From contig NZ_CP113343.1 in NCBI RefSeq assembly GCF_026683955.1, positions 4,278,001 to 4,342,000 of the forward strand: a stretch of DNA of 64,000 nt. Reading direction: 5' to 3'. The notes under the pieces are model-generated. The model did no database searches. It worked only from the letters and a program-made list of their open reading frames with translations, and was not told the origin of the DNA. Each line of letters begins with the position of its first letter. Positions within the stretch are counted from its first letter, which is position 1. The DNA comes from Arthrobacter sp. MMS18-M83. GTDB lineage: Bacteria > Actinomycetota > Actinomycetes > Actinomycetales > Micrococcaceae. This document shows positions 34,776-45,777 of the stretch, piece after piece. Made by a program: the position numbers and the translations under genes.

Positions 34776-35525
34776 ATGCAAAAGCAGCGCGTTGTGTTCG
34801 TCCATGGAGCAGGCACATTCGGCGCTGCCGCTTGGCCGAAGCAACACGGCATGGCGCTCGAGTATGACGCGCTCTTCTTGAAACGCCACGGCTTCGATGC
34901 GCAGGCCGAGCCGTTGGAATCCGATGTCGCCGCCGATGTGGACATCGTGCTGGAGTGCCTGGGAGCGCGGGAGACCGCATCATCCTCCGGCACGGCTCGT
35001 GGCGGCCATGTTGTTGCGCATTCCCAAGGCGCGATTTCCGCCATGCTGGCCGCAGTGGAGAGGCCGGACCTGGTCCGCTCGCTCGTGCTGGTGGAGCCGG
35101 CGTGCCTTTCCTTGACGGCCGAATTGCCCGCCACCGCGGCCTACCGGGCACTCATGGAGCCGTTGTTCCGGGTCCGGCACGAACTCAGCGATGACGATTA
35201 CCAGCGGGAGTTCGTCCGCCGGGCGTTTTCCTCGGAGGCTGCAGTCCTCAGTACCCCGGAGGCCCGGCGTACTGCTCGGCGTCTGCGGCTGCAGGCGCCG
35301 CCCTGGGAGGCCCCCCTGCACATTGTGCCGGGAGTTCCCACGCTTGTCTTGACCGGCGGCTGGGAACCGCTCTACGAAGAGATCGCCGGCTACCTGCAGG
35401 AAACCGGCGCCCTCCACCGCGTTGCGGCAGGAGGACACCGGCCTCATGACTCGATCGAAGGAGACCGGATAATCCGCTCCTTCATTGCGGACGTCAACCG
35501 CGCCGGATCAATCCAAGCTTCCTGA
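34776..35525 (+). CDS. Alpha/beta hydrolase
   Basis: The 249-residue alpha/beta-hydrolase fold has an oxyanion HGAG near the N-terminus, the nucleophile elbow VVAHSQGAISA and a C-terminal histidine in GGHRPHDSIEGDR. The substrate is unknown. TAGGGT ends exactly 6 nt before the ATG and no ribosome-binding site is seen, suggesting a leaderless mRNA. Its stop codon directly abuts the stop of convergent thiC with no spacer and no terminator. Confidence 0.75.
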   Translation: MQKQRVVFVHGAGTFGAAAWPKQHGMALEYDALFLKRHGFDAQAEPLESDVAADVDIVLECLGARETASSSGTARGGHVVAHSQGAISAMLAAVERPDLVRSLVLVEPACLSLTAELPATAAYRALMEPLFRVRHELSDDDYQREFVRRAFSSEAAVLSTPEARRTARRLRLQAPPWEAPLHIVPGVPTLVLTGGWEPLYEEIAGYLQETGALHRVAAGGHRPHDSIEGDRIIRSFIADVNRAGSIQAS

Positions 35526-37568
<2,043 letters not shown>

Positions 37569-37581
37569 TTAAGGTGGAGGC

Positions 37582-38676
37582 ATGCCAGAAATCATCGAGT
37601 TCAGCGGCACCATCCTTACAGGGCCGAAGGATGAACGGCGCGGGCTCTGGTCCGTCGACGGCCGGCTGACCTTTGTCCGACCCCCTGCCAAGCCGGACGC
37701 CGTCCTGGACGGTTGGGTCCTTCCCGGCATGGTGGACGCCCACTGCCATGTCGGTCTGGGCAAGGGCGGGGCCGTGGATGAGGAGACCGCGCGTCTTCAG
37801 GCAACGGCGGACCGGAACGCCGGAACGCTTTTGATCCGCGACGCCGGCTCCGCAAGCGATACACGCTGGCTTCAGAACCAACCGGATATGCCGAGGATCA
37901 TCCGCGCGGGCCGGCACATCGCCAAGCAGCGGCGGTATATCCGTGGGCTGGCCGAGGAAGTTGAGCCGGAGGATCTGGTGGAAGCGGTGCGCAAGCAGGC
38001 CCGGTCCGGCGATGGGTGGGTCAAGATCGTAGGAGACTGGATCGACCGGTCCACCGGGGACTTGGGTCCGTCCTTTCCGGCCACCACGGTCAAGGACGCT
38101 GTCGCAGCCGCACACGACGAGGGAGCCCGTGTGACGGCTCATTGCTTCGCTGAAGAAACCATTGACGACATGCTCGACGCCGGCATCGACTGCATCGAGC
38201 ACGCTACCGGTCTGTTGCCGCACCACATTCCACGCTTGCTGGATCAGGGAGTGCCGATCGTCCCGACGCTCATCAACATTGCCACCTTCCCGGATATCGC
38301 CAGGCAGGCAGAATCGAAGTTCCCGCGCTACGCCGCCCACATGACCAGGCTCTGGGAGCCCCGGCATGAGCGGGTCCGCGAGGCGTTCGACGCCGGGGTG
38401 CGGGTGTATGCCGGGACTGACGCCGGCAGCGTCATCAAGCATGGCCGTATCGGCGAGGAAATCCTGGAGCTTCACCAGGCCGGATTGCCGGCGTGGGCTG
38501 CGCTCGATGCTGCCTGCTGGTCCGCCCGGGAATGGCTAGGCGTGGACGGCGTCAGCGAAGGTGCCAGTGCCGACGTCGTGCTGTACGGGAAGGATCCACG
38601 GGCCTTCCTGGACGTCGTGCTGAAACCGAAGGCCATCGTACTCAGGGGGCATATTTCAGGAAGCGGCAAGCATTAG
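37582..38676 (+). CDS. Amidohydrolase family protein
   Basis: The 364-residue metal-dependent hydrolase has a TIM-barrel core: the HxH metal motif GMVDAHCHVGLG, a candidate lysine (DGWVKIVGDW), histidines in VTAHCFAEE and IEHATG, and the catalytic aspartate in GTDAGSVI. A small N-terminal and C-terminal beta domain frames it, as in imidazolonepropionase-type enzymes. The substrate is unknown. The ATG follows TAAGGT by exactly 6 nt, and a GGTGGAGG close to the start could also serve as a ribosome-binding site. A 15-bp repeat array lies just upstream. Confidence 0.8.
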   Translation: MPEIIEFSGTILTGPKDERRGLWSVDGRLTFVRPPAKPDAVLDGWVLPGMVDAHCHVGLGKGGAVDEETARLQATADRNAGTLLIRDAGSASDTRWLQNQPDMPRIIRAGRHIAKQRRYIRGLAEEVEPEDLVEAVRKQARSGDGWVKIVGDWIDRSTGDLGPSFPATTVKDAVAAAHDEGARVTAHCFAEETIDDMLDAGIDCIEHATGLLPHHIPRLLDQGVPIVPTLINIATFPDIARQAESKFPRYAAHMTRLWEPRHERVREAFDAGVRVYAGTDAGSVIKHGRIGEEILELHQAGLPAWAALDAACWSAREWLGVDGVSEGASADVVLYGKDPRAFLDVVLKPKAIVLRGHISGSGKH

Positions 38677-38683
38677 GAATAAA

Positions 38684-38713
38684 TTGAAGCTTCAAGTAAT
38701 TTAGATGTATAGA
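38684..38713 (+). promoter_or_regulatory. Promoter with palindromic operator upstream of the VOC gene
   Basis: A perfect 12-bp palindrome, TTGAAGCTTCAA (38684-38695), contains the -35 box TTGAAG. An 18-bp spacer leads to TATAGA (38708-38713). A repressor bound to the palindrome would block RNA polymerase. MarR-type repressors of ring-cleaving or glyoxalase-like genes use comparable sites; no such regulator is adjacent. Confidence 0.55.
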
Positions 38714-38753
38714 GGTTGCCGAAGGGCGGCGCCACAAAAGCCGGGAGTTTCAC

Positions 38754-39626
38754 ATGACCATCACATCCAGCCAGGATCTCCTTCCTGCCGAACTCACCAT
38801 GGGTACCGTCATGCTCAAGGTGGGGGACATGAAGCTCATGAGCGACTACTACCAGCGGGCCCTCGGGCTGGACGTCGTCGCCGAACAGGACGGCGGACTC
38901 TACTTCGGCAGGCTCGGAAAGCCGCTGGTGCACTTGGCCCCGGCCTCCGGACTCCGGATCCCGGGCCGCGGAGAAGCTGGACTCTTCCACACAGCTTTGC
39001 TCTTCGAGGACCAGTCCTCGCTTGCCGCCACCGTTGCCTCCGCCGCGCAGTACGAGCCCCACGCATTCGTCGGCAGTGCCGACCACCTGGTCAGTGAGGC
39101 CTTCTACTTCACCGATCCCGAGGGCAACGGCATCGAGCTCTACTATGACAAGCCCCGCGAAGGGTGGGAATGGAACGGCAGTTCGGTTGTCATGGACAGC
39201 CTGCCCCTCCCGCCGCAGCGCTACCTCCAGCAGTACCTTAGCGAAGCAGCGGTGACCGGCCAGCATGAGGCAGGCGCCGGCGTCGGGCACGTCCACCTCC
39301 AAGTGGGCGACGTGCAGACCGCCCACGATTTCTACGTCGACACCTTGGGCTTCGAGAAGACCGCCGGCTGGCACGGACAGGCGTTGTTCGTCTCCGCAGG
39401 CGGCTACCACCACCACATGGCGATGAATGTCTGGAACAGCCGTGGCGCGGGCCCCCGCAAGGACACGCTGGGTCTCGGCGAGGTCGTGATCGAAGTGCCG
39501 TCAGGGGACGACGTCGGCGCGCTTGCCGACCGCCTCAAGGTTGCCGGTATTGCGGCCCACCACACGGGGTTGGAGTTGCGCTTCGAGGACCCATGGCGGA
39601 ACCGGCTGCGGGTCGCTGTCCGCTAG
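38754..39626 (+). CDS. Two-domain VOC (glyoxalase/catechol 2,3-dioxygenase-like) protein
   Basis: The 290-residue protein has two VOC modules. The first (about 15-130) has TMGTVMLKVGDMKLMSDYYQRALGL and ends AFYFTDPEGNGIELYYD. The second (about 175-290) has GVGHVHLQVGDVQTAHDFYVDTLGF and ends LELRFEDPWRNRLRV. This matches CatE/MhqO-type ring-cleaving dioxygenases that respond to quinones or thiol stress. Metal ligands (His, His, Glu) are plausible, but the reaction is not certain. Confidence 0.8.
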   Translation: MTITSSQDLLPAELTMGTVMLKVGDMKLMSDYYQRALGLDVVAEQDGGLYFGRLGKPLVHLAPASGLRIPGRGEAGLFHTALLFEDQSSLAATVASAAQYEPHAFVGSADHLVSEAFYFTDPEGNGIELYYDKPREGWEWNGSSVVMDSLPLPPQRYLQQYLSEAAVTGQHEAGAGVGHVHLQVGDVQTAHDFYVDTLGFEKTAGWHGQALFVSAGGYHHHMAMNVWNSRGAGPRKDTLGLGEVVIEVPSGDDVGALADRLKVAGIAAHHTGLELRFEDPWRNRLRVAVR

Positions 39627-39680
39627 CGTCCAACTTGCTCCCCAACCTCGCGCCGCTCTGCCGTTAGACTTGGGGCTGAC

Positions 39681-39708
39681 GGCGTGGCTCATACTTTTAG
39701 GCCACGCC
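39681..39708 (+). other. Hairpin before the hypothetical gene
   Basis: GGCGTGGC (39681-39688) pairs with GCCACGCC (39701-39708) across a 12-nt loop. No T run follows, so it could be a weak terminator of the VOC gene or a 5'-leader structure of the next gene. Confidence 0.45.
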
Positions 39709-39745
39709 GCAGCTCCGTCGGCACGAATGAATGAGGGTAGTTTCC

Positions 39746-40189
39746 ATGGGCTTTGCTGAAATCTTTGTTGCCACCCACGATGAAGCACTCAAGAGGGCCG
39801 CTGCCCTGGAGAAGGGCAGTGACGTTTCCGGGGCCGCGGTACGGATCCCGGGAATCAGCGATTTCGAGGTAGAACAGCTTGGCGACTTGGCAGGCACTGC
39901 CGTGCATGCGGGCGGCGCTGACTACGAGCTGGCCCTGGTGGATGTGACCAGTGACGCGCTGCTGGGTGTTCCCGAAGCCATGGTGCGGGCGTTGTCCGAA
40001 CTTCTCAGCTACGAGACTGAGGGCGAAGGAAGCGTCCTGGACGACGTCGCCGAGCGCTGGGCAGCCCAAGAGGATATGCCCTTCGATGCCCAGCAGTCCC
40101 GCCTTTATGTCCAGCAGTTGGCGGCACTCGCCAGCGACGTCGAAAAGGCCGAGCGCACTGGTCTTTACGTCTGGTCAGCCGAGCAGTAA
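39746..40189 (+). CDS. Hypothetical protein
   Basis: I do not recognise this 147-residue soluble, acidic protein (MGFAEIFVATHDEALKRAAALEKG...WSAEQ). It has no signal peptide, membrane segment or cysteine, and its composition suggests an alpha/beta fold. The start ATG has GAGGGTAG about 7 nt upstream; an ATG 5 codons earlier is less likely. It sits alone between the VOC gene and the rpsP promoter. Confidence 0.6.
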   Translation: MGFAEIFVATHDEALKRAAALEKGSDVSGAAVRIPGISDFEVEQLGDLAGTAVHAGGADYELALVDVTSDALLGVPEAMVRALSELLSYETEGEGSVLDDVAERWAAQEDMPFDAQQSRLYVQQLAALASDVEKAERTGLYVWSAEQ

Positions 40190-40221
40190 TTCCGCAGGAA
40201 ACCCGCCACACGGGCATGTAG

Positions 40222-40251
40222 TTCGAAATACCGTCGGCCATCTGGCACAAT
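40222..40251 (+). promoter_or_regulatory. Promoter of the rpsP operon
   Basis: TTCGAA (40222-40227), an 18-bp spacer and CACAAT (40246-40251) would give a leader of about 125 nt before rpsP. A short stem (ACGGG/CCCGT) lies near the leader's end, next to the AGGAGTGA ribosome-binding site. Confidence 0.4.
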
Positions 40252-40384
40252 GGACAGGTACTCGATCCGCGCGGCCCCTCTCTCCGTGTGTGCATCTTGT
40301 CCTTCGAACCCTCAAGTATGGCCCGCCCCACGGGTGCAGAACGACGGGTTCAACCCCGTTTCAGAAACAGGAGTGACCACAAAA

Positions 40385-40807
40385 GTGGCCGTAAAGATTC
40401 GCCTTAAGCGCTTCGGTAAGATGCGCGCACCGTACTACCGCATCGTCGTCATGGACTCCCGCTCCAAGCGCGATGGCCGTGCGATCGAAGAGATCGGCAA
40501 GTACCACCCCACCGAAGAGCCCTCGTACATCGAGGTCGCCTCCGAGCGTGCACAGTACTGGCTGTCCGTCGGCGCCCAGCCGACCGAGCAGGTTGCTGCG
40601 ATCCTCAAGATCACCGGTGACTGGCAGAAGTTCAAGGGTCTCCCGGGCCAGGAAGGCACGCTGAAGACCAAGGTCGCCAAGCCTGCTTTCGTTGCTCCGG
40701 AGAAGGGTTCCGTCATCATTCCGGAAGCCATCACCAAGAAGGCCAAGCAGTCGGAAGCAACTGAAGCTCCCGCTGACGCTGAAGCAGAGACCACCGAGGC
40801 TGAGTAA
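40385..40807 (+). CDS. rpsP: 30S ribosomal protein S16
   Basis: S16 starts [32 protein letters not shown], the family signature. The GTG start has AGGAGTGA 8 nt upstream. At 140 residues it has the extended Ala/Glu/Thr-rich acidic C-terminal tail common in actinobacteria. khpA starts 1 bp after the stop. Confidence 0.96.
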   Translation: MAVKIRLKRFGKMRAPYYRIVVMDSRSKRDGRAIEEIGKYHPTEEPSYIEVASERAQYWLSVGAQPTEQVAAILKITGDWQKFKGLPGQEGTLKTKVAKPAFVAPEKGSVIIPEAITKKAKQSEATEAPADAEAETTEAE

Positions 40808-40808
40808 A

Positions 40809-41051
40809 TTGCTGGCAGAAGCGCTCGAGCACCTGGTCCGTGGGATCGTTGACAGTCCTGAGGATGTCAAGGTCAGTGCCAAGAACAACCGCCGCGGGGA
40901 ATCCCTCGAGGTACGTGTTCACCAGGACGACCTCGGACGGGTAATCGGACGCCAGGGCCGTACCGCACGCGCTTTGCGCACGGTGATTGCGGCATTGGCA
41001 GGCGGCGAGCAGGTCAGGGTCGACGTCGTCGACACCGACCGTCGCCGGTAA
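40809..41051 (+). CDS. khpA: KH-domain RNA-binding protein KhpA
   Basis: The 80-residue single KH-domain protein begins at TTG (MLAEALEHLVRGIVD) with GAGG 8 nt upstream in the end of rpsP. The RNA-binding loop is GRVIGRQGRTARALRTVI, with GRQG as the GxxG motif. KhpA proteins bind RNA broadly, often with KhpB, and sit between rpsP and rimM. A hairpin terminator follows. Confidence 0.92.
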   Translation: MLAEALEHLVRGIVDSPEDVKVSAKNNRRGESLEVRVHQDDLGRVIGRQGRTARALRTVIAALAGGEQVRVDVVDTDRRR

Positions 41052-41075
41052 CGCGCCCAGCAATACTTGTCTTAG

Positions 41076-41120
41076 ATCCGGCCCCTTCACCAGATTATGG
41101 TGGAGGGGCCGGATTGTTTT
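41076..41120 (+). terminator. Terminator-like hairpin between khpA and rimM
   Basis: A 16-bp stem (41076-41091 with 41099-41114, one G-U pair) and 7-nt loop AGATTAT are followed by TGTTTT. It divides an operon that is otherwise continuous, so it may attenuate rimM-trmD relative to rpsP-khpA. Confidence 0.8.
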
Positions 41121-41180
41121 ACGACCAAACTCCAGCATTGGTCCCGAATCCGGTCCCAGCGAAGAAATCAGAGGAATCCC

Positions 41181-41741
41181 ATGCAGCTCCAGGTTGCCCG
41201 AATCGGCAAGCCCCACGGAATCCGCGGCGAAGTCACCGTTCAGGTGCTCACTGACGCGCCCGGCGATCGTTTTGTCCCCGGGACCGAATTCGTTGTGGAG
41301 CCAGCAAAAGTCGGTCCTTTGACCATCAGCAGCGCGCGGTGGAACAAAGACATCCTCCTGCTCGGATTCGAGGGGATCTCCACCCGCAACCAGGCAGAGG
41401 AAATCCGCGGCGCAAAGCTCTTCATCGAGACGGAAGAACTGGACGAGGACGACGACGAGGGCTGGTACGAGCACGAACTCGTCGGCCTTGAAGTCCGTGT
41501 CGGCTCCCAGACCGTGGGCAAAGTGACCGCACTCAACACCATGCCTGTCCAGGACCTGTTGGTTATTGAAGACGCCGATGGCAAGGAAATCCTGGTGCCC
41601 TTCGTCGAAGAGATCGTGCCCGAGGTCAACGTCGAGCACGGCTACGTGCTGCTTACGCCTCCGCCGGGCCTCTTCGAGCTGAACACGGACTCATCCGCCG
41701 CCGACGATGCCGAGGACACCGAAGACAAGGGCGATGCCTAG
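41181..41741 (+). CDS. rimM: Ribosome maturation factor RimM
   Basis: RimM binds S19 and helps mature the 30S head. The 186-residue protein has the N-terminal signature MQLQVARIGKPHGIRGEVTV and a PRC-barrel C-terminal domain (YEHELVGLEVRV ... VQDLLVIEDADGKEILVPFVEEIVPEV). The ATG has GAGGAATCCC just upstream. trmD starts on the base after its stop. Confidence 0.95.
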   Translation: MQLQVARIGKPHGIRGEVTVQVLTDAPGDRFVPGTEFVVEPAKVGPLTISSARWNKDILLLGFEGISTRNQAEEIRGAKLFIETEELDEDDDEGWYEHELVGLEVRVGSQTVGKVTALNTMPVQDLLVIEDADGKEILVPFVEEIVPEVNVEHGYVLLTPPPGLFELNTDSSAADDAEDTEDKGDA

Positions 41742-42593
41742 ATGCGCATAGACGTCGTCAGCATCTTTCCGGAGTACCTGGCGCCCCTTGAACTTTCCCT
41801 CATAGGCAAGGCTCGCCAGGATGGCCTTCTGGAACTGAAGGTCCATGACCTACGGACCTTCACCACGGACAAGCACCGCACCGTGGACGACACTCCTTAC
41901 GGTGGCGGGGCAGGAATGGTCATGAAGCCCGAGCCTTGGGCCCAAGCCTTGGAGTCCATTGCCGTTGCGCGGCTTGCTGCAGGCGAACGTGCCGCGGCTG
42001 AAGGGGATCCTTCGCAGGACGAGTCCGCGAAGAAGCCGGTCCTGATTGTCCCGTCGCCAGCGGGGGAGCGCTTCAACCAATCCCTTGCCTACGAGCTCGC
42101 CGAAGAGGAACAGCTCGTTTTCGCCTGCGGCCGCTATGAAGGAATCGACGAACGCGTCATGGAGTGGGCAGCCGAACACTTCACGGTCCGTCCGGTCAGC
42201 CTGGGTGACTACGTGCTCAACGGCGGCGAGGTCGCAGTCCTGGCCATGGTCGAGGCGATCGGGCGGTTGCTTCCAGGCGTCGTCGGGAACCCCGAATCCC
42301 TGGTGGAGGAATCCCATTCGGACGGCCTGTTGGAATACCCGGTCTATACGAAGCCCTCGTCATGGCGCGATCGTGACGTGCCTGCCGTCCTCTTGAGTGG
42401 CAATCACGGCAAGATCGCCCAGTGGCGTCGCCACGAGCAGTTCCGCCGCACGGCGGAACGCCGCCCGGATCTGCTGGCAGGGTTCGACGCCGGCCGCCTG
42501 ACCCGCGCGGACCGCACGGCTTTCGGGGAACTGGGGTACGACGTCGTCAACGGCCGGTTGCGGCACCGCCCCGACGACGACGGCCCGGCCTGA
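41742..42593 (+). CDS. trmD: tRNA (guanine-37-N1)-methyltransferase
   Basis: TrmD makes m1G37, which prevents frameshifting. The 283-residue SPOUT enzyme has [12 protein letters not shown], the trefoil-knot SAM site [13 protein letters not shown] and [16 protein letters not shown]. It abuts rimM with zero spacing. An insert of about 25 residues ([24 protein letters not shown]) lies before the knot, as in other Micrococcales. Confidence 0.96.
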   Translation: MRIDVVSIFPEYLAPLELSLIGKARQDGLLELKVHDLRTFTTDKHRTVDDTPYGGGAGMVMKPEPWAQALESIAVARLAAGERAAAEGDPSQDESAKKPVLIVPSPAGERFNQSLAYELAEEEQLVFACGRYEGIDERVMEWAAEHFTVRPVSLGDYVLNGGEVAVLAMVEAIGRLLPGVVGNPESLVEESHSDGLLEYPVYTKPSSWRDRDVPAVLLSGNHGKIAQWRRHEQFRRTAERRPDLLAGFDAGRLTRADRTAFGELGYDVVNGRLRHRPDDDGPA

Positions 42594-42657
42594 GCCTGCC
42601 GCCGTCGGGCAGTGCTCGCCGCGACTGGACCAGAAAAACCGGACCGCGTCCGCGGGA

Positions 42658-42882
42658 TTGGCTGGAACTCCCGGGGTATGGCAGAATTAACCCTTGTGTC
42701 TACTGGGTTCGCGCCTGCCACAGGGGGAGCGTAGCCAACAGCCTGACAACCCGGGACCACCAATCAGTGGTGGTCTTGGACTTTGAAAATCTTCGGCGGT
42801 AATTTCCGGACGGCCATGCGCCCCGGGCTTGCCCGCCGTGACCCAAAGTGGATGACCTGTGGCGTTCACCAGGAGTGGATTA
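42658..42882 (+). promoter_or_regulatory. rplS: rplS promoter and long 5' leader
   Basis: TTGGCT (42658-42663), an 18-bp spacer and CAGAAT (42682-42687) give a leader of about 190 nt. The leader holds a hairpin GACCACCA-ATCAG-TGGTGGTC and a GC-rich segment before AGGAGTGGATTA. Autoregulatory L19 leaders are known in other phyla; whether this one is related is unknown. Confidence 0.45.
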
Positions 42883-43242
42883 ATGCATATCCTCGATAAC
42901 GTAGATGCAGCTTCGCTGCGTAACGATGTTCCCGAATTCCGCGCGGGTGACACCATCAAGGTTCACGTGAACATCATCGAAGGCAAGAACTCCCGCGTCC
43001 AGGTTTTCCAGGGCTTCGTCCTGGGCCGCCAGGGTGACGGCGTTCGCGAAACCTTCACCGTCCGCAAGGTCTCCTTCGGTGTCGGCGTAGAGCGTACCTT
43101 CCCGGTGCACTCCCCGATCATCGACAAGATCGAGGTCGTCACCAAGGGCGACGTCCGCCGCGCCAAGCTCTACTACATGCGTGCACTGCGCGGTAAGGCT
43201 GCGAAGATCAAGGAAAAGCGCGACTTCGCCACCGGCAAGTAG
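42883..43242 (+). CDS. rplS: 50S ribosomal protein L19
   Basis: The 119-residue L19 has [33 protein letters not shown] and [17 protein letters not shown], which match the family. ATG 42883 has AGGAG 7 nt upstream. The gene is separated from trmD by its own promoter and leader. No terminator follows in the 76 bp before the next gene; a strong one lies just inside that gene. Confidence 0.97.
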   Translation: MHILDNVDAASLRNDVPEFRAGDTIKVHVNIIEGKNSRVQVFQGFVLGRQGDGVRETFTVRKVSFGVGVERTFPVHSPIIDKIEVVTKGDVRRAKLYYMRALRGKAAKIKEKRDFATGK

Positions 43243-43318
43243 GTCTTCGACCAAAAGCGGGTCCTGGATTCGTGTCCGGCCTGCGCCGGAGAAATCCGCA
43301 ACGCAACAGGAACGAATC

Positions 43319-43996
43319 ATGGACCACGCAAAACGCCAGCCCCGGAAACAGGGCTGGCGTTTTGTTTTGCTCGCACTTGTCCTGGCCGTGGCCATCAGCG
43401 GGCTTGTCCGATCCTTATGGGTCGACGTCTACTTCATCCCCTCCGAGTCCATGGAGCCGCTCCTGGGCACCGGAGACCGCATCCTTGTGTCCCGGACTGA
43501 TTTTTCCGCAGATCCCATCCGCCGCGGAGACATCGTCGTCTTCGACGGCAGGGGCACTTTTGCCCCGCTCAACAGCGGCAAAGGACCATTTGCCGACGCC
43601 GTGGCCGCCGTGGGCCATTGGCTGGGATTGTCGGGAAGTGACTCCACTTACGTCAAGCGAGTCATCGGACTTCCCGGAGACCACGTTGTCTGTTGCGGCG
43701 CCGATGGCAAACTCACAGTGAACGGTCAGCCGCTTGAGGAACGCTATCTGTATCCCGGCGACACGCCGAGCGAGCAGAAATTCGACGTCATCGTCCCGGG
43801 TGACCGATTGTGGCTCATGGGGGACCACCGTTCACGATCGGCCGATTCGCGTAGTCTTCTGGGCGCACCCGGTGGAGGAATGGTGCCGCTGGAGCGTGTC
43901 GTCGGCCGTCCGGTCCGGATCATCTGGCCGCTTGATAGATTTGCAGAACTGCCTCGCCCTGCGCAGGCCGGTACAACCTCGAAGAACGGACAGTAG
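43319..43996 (+). CDS. lepB: Type I signal peptidase (first copy)
   Basis: The 225-residue signal peptidase cleaves secreted preproteins outside the membrane. It has one N-terminal membrane segment (about 13-37), catalytic Ser44 in PSESMEP and Lys113 in [13 protein letters not shown], plus WLMGDHRSRSADSR. ATG 43319 has AGGAACG upstream. Codons 4-16 also form a complete terminator hairpin, so transcripts entering from rplS may often stop there. A second signal peptidase follows directly. Confidence 0.93.
   Translation: MDHAKRQPRKQGWRFVLLALVLAVAISGLVRSLWVDVYFIPSESMEPLLGTGDRILVSRTDFSADPIRRGDIVVFDGRGTFAPLNSGKGPFADAVAAVGHWLGLSGSDSTYVKRVIGLPGDHVVCCGADGKLTVNGQPLEERYLYPGDTPSEQKFDVIVPGDRLWLMGDHRSRSADSRSLLGAPGGGMVPLERVVGRPVRIIWPLDRFAELPRPAQAGTTSKNGQ
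43330..43369 (+). terminator. Terminator hairpin inside the lepB coding sequence
   Basis: A perfect 13-bp stem, AAAACGCCAGCCC (43330-43342) with GGGCTGGCGTTTT (43351-43363), has an 8-nt loop and continues into GTTTTG. It lies 11 nt downstream of the lepB ATG and codes for residues 4-16. It is probably the terminator of rplS. Confidence 0.85.
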
Positions 43997-44932
43997 ATGC
44001 CGGAGACAACTCCCGGGAAGCCAGAACGGCACGACGACGACGCCAGGCTCCTGGACGGACCGTCCGCTCCCGCCAGGGAGCTTGCAGGGGACGACGCCGG
44101 CCCGGCCTCCTCAGTGCCGACGGTCCAAGCGGCGGCGCTGCCGGATGGACAGGAGTCTCCTCGAAGGGCTGCGCGGCGGGCCGCCGATGAAACCGATGAG
44201 TCCGATGCCGTCGCCAAGACCCACGGCAGTCCGTTCCTCAGTTGGCTCAAGGAAATCGGCACCGTAGTGGTCATCGCCGTCGTGTTGTCCTTCCTGATCA
44301 AGACATTCCTGTTCCGTGCTTTCTTCATCCCCTCAGAGTCCATGGTCAACACCCTCGACGTTGACGATCGGATCTTCGTCAACCTGCTCGTCCCGAAGCC
44401 GTTTGCGCTGGAACGTGGCGACGTAGTGGTCTTCAAGGACGCTCAGGGATGGCTGCCGCCCACGCAGAAGGCGGCGCCCGGCCCCTTCAAGTGGTTCCAG
44501 GATGGCCTGGTCTTTGTCGGCCTGCTCCCGGATGAGACCAATCAGCACCTCGTCAAGCGTGTGATCGGCCTGCCAGGGGACAGGGTCTCGTGTTGTGACA
44601 ATTCCGCCAGGGTCAGCGTCAACGGCACGGTTCTCAACGAAAGCTACATCAACCCGGCCCAGGTTCCGATGGCGAAGTCTTTCGATGTGGTGGTCCCGGA
44701 GGGGAAAATTTGGGTTATGGGCGATAATCGCAATAACTCGGCAGACTCTCGCGAACACCAAGCAGTCAATGGCGGGTTCATCAACATCGCCGACGTGGAG
44801 GGCAAAGCCACCGTTATTGCCTGGCCCGTCAACCGTTGGCAGATCCTCGACAATCACTCCGAGGTCTTCCGAACTGTCCCCTCGTCGTCGCCACAGAACA
44901 CGGCTTCGCCCACGGCTCCAGCGAGCAAATGA
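43997..44932 (+). CDS. lepB: Type I signal peptidase (second copy)
   Basis: The 311-residue paralogue starts on the base after the first lepB stop. It has a long polar, charged N-terminal extension (about 80 residues), one membrane segment (about 86-105), catalytic Ser115 in PSESMVN and Lys187 in [14 protein letters not shown], and [13 protein letters not shown]. Two tandem paralogues suggest divided substrate sets. It overlaps rnhB by 4 nt (ATGA). Confidence 0.94.
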   Translation: MPETTPGKPERHDDDARLLDGPSAPARELAGDDAGPASSVPTVQAAALPDGQESPRRAARRAADETDESDAVAKTHGSPFLSWLKEIGTVVVIAVVLSFLIKTFLFRAFFIPSESMVNTLDVDDRIFVNLLVPKPFALERGDVVVFKDAQGWLPPTQKAAPGPFKWFQDGLVFVGLLPDETNQHLVKRVIGLPGDRVSCCDNSARVSVNGTVLNESYINPAQVPMAKSFDVVVPEGKIWVMGDNRNNSADSREHQAVNGGFINIADVEGKATVIAWPVNRWQILDNHSEVFRTVPSSSPQNTASPTAPASK

Positions 44933-45699
44933 TGGCGCCTCTGGGGACCAGGCCGGCCGCGCCCGCTGGAAAGCGGCAGGCTGCCGGTCCGGGGAAGACA
45001 ACGGCGAAGACAGCGGGGACCAAACCCAAACAGCCTGCCGGCTTTCCGACCCTCGAGGTCGAACGGGGCTTCCTGGCTCAGGGAGTCACGCTCCTGGCCG
45101 GCGTCGATGAAGTAGGCCGCGGAGCCCTCGCCGGTCCTGTGTCGGTGGGGATCGCCGTCGTCGACCTCCGGGACCACGGTCTGCTCGCCGATGTCCGCGA
45201 CAGCAAGCTGCTCAAACCCGAAGACCGTGAGCGCTTGGAACCGCTGGTGCGCGAATGGGCGGTTTGCTCCGCAGTAGGCCACGCAAGTTCGGCGGAGATC
45301 GATGCGCTGGGAATTGTGGGTGCCCTGCGCCTTGCCGGAACACGCGCCTGGTTCGAGATCCTCGCTGCGGGCGTACGTCCGGACTTGGTCCTGCTCGACG
45401 GGAGCCACAACTGGCTCTCTCCGCAAAGCCAAGGTTCGTTGTTCGACGCCGAGCCTTCGGGACCCGTCTGTGAGGCCCCGGTGCACACCCGCGTGAAGGC
45501 GGACATGAGCTGTCTCAGCGTGGCAGCCGCCAGCGTGCTGGCCAAAGTAGCCAGGGACCGCATCATGCTTGATCTCCACGAGGAATATCCGGCCTTCGGT
45601 TGGAACGAGAACAAGGGCTACGGCACGTCCTCGCACCGGGAAGCCATCCGTTCCTTGGGGCCTACGCGGTACCACCGGACCAGTTGGAACCTGCTCTAG
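44929..45699 (+). CDS. rnhB: Ribonuclease HII
   Basis: RNase HII removes ribonucleotides and RNA from DNA duplexes. The 256-residue protein has the catalytic signature [25 protein letters not shown] and [18 protein letters not shown]. It starts at ATG 44929, overlapping the lepB stop, with a second ATG directly after. The first 45 residues are a basic Ala/Lys/Pro-rich extension. Confidence 0.95.
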   Translation: MMAPLGTRPAAPAGKRQAAGPGKTTAKTAGTKPKQPAGFPTLEVERGFLAQGVTLLAGVDEVGRGALAGPVSVGIAVVDLRDHGLLADVRDSKLLKPEDRERLEPLVREWAVCSAVGHASSAEIDALGIVGALRLAGTRAWFEILAAGVRPDLVLLDGSHNWLSPQSQGSLFDAEPSGPVCEAPVHTRVKADMSCLSVAAASVLAKVARDRIMLDLHEEYPAFGWNENKGYGTSSHREAIRSLGPTRYHRTSWNLL

Positions 45700-45777
45700 C
45701 GGTCGCTTTTCCCTGTGGCGGACGCTGGCCTTGCCAGCGTTGCGGCGTGTGCCCGCTCCATGGTGCAAGATGGAACT

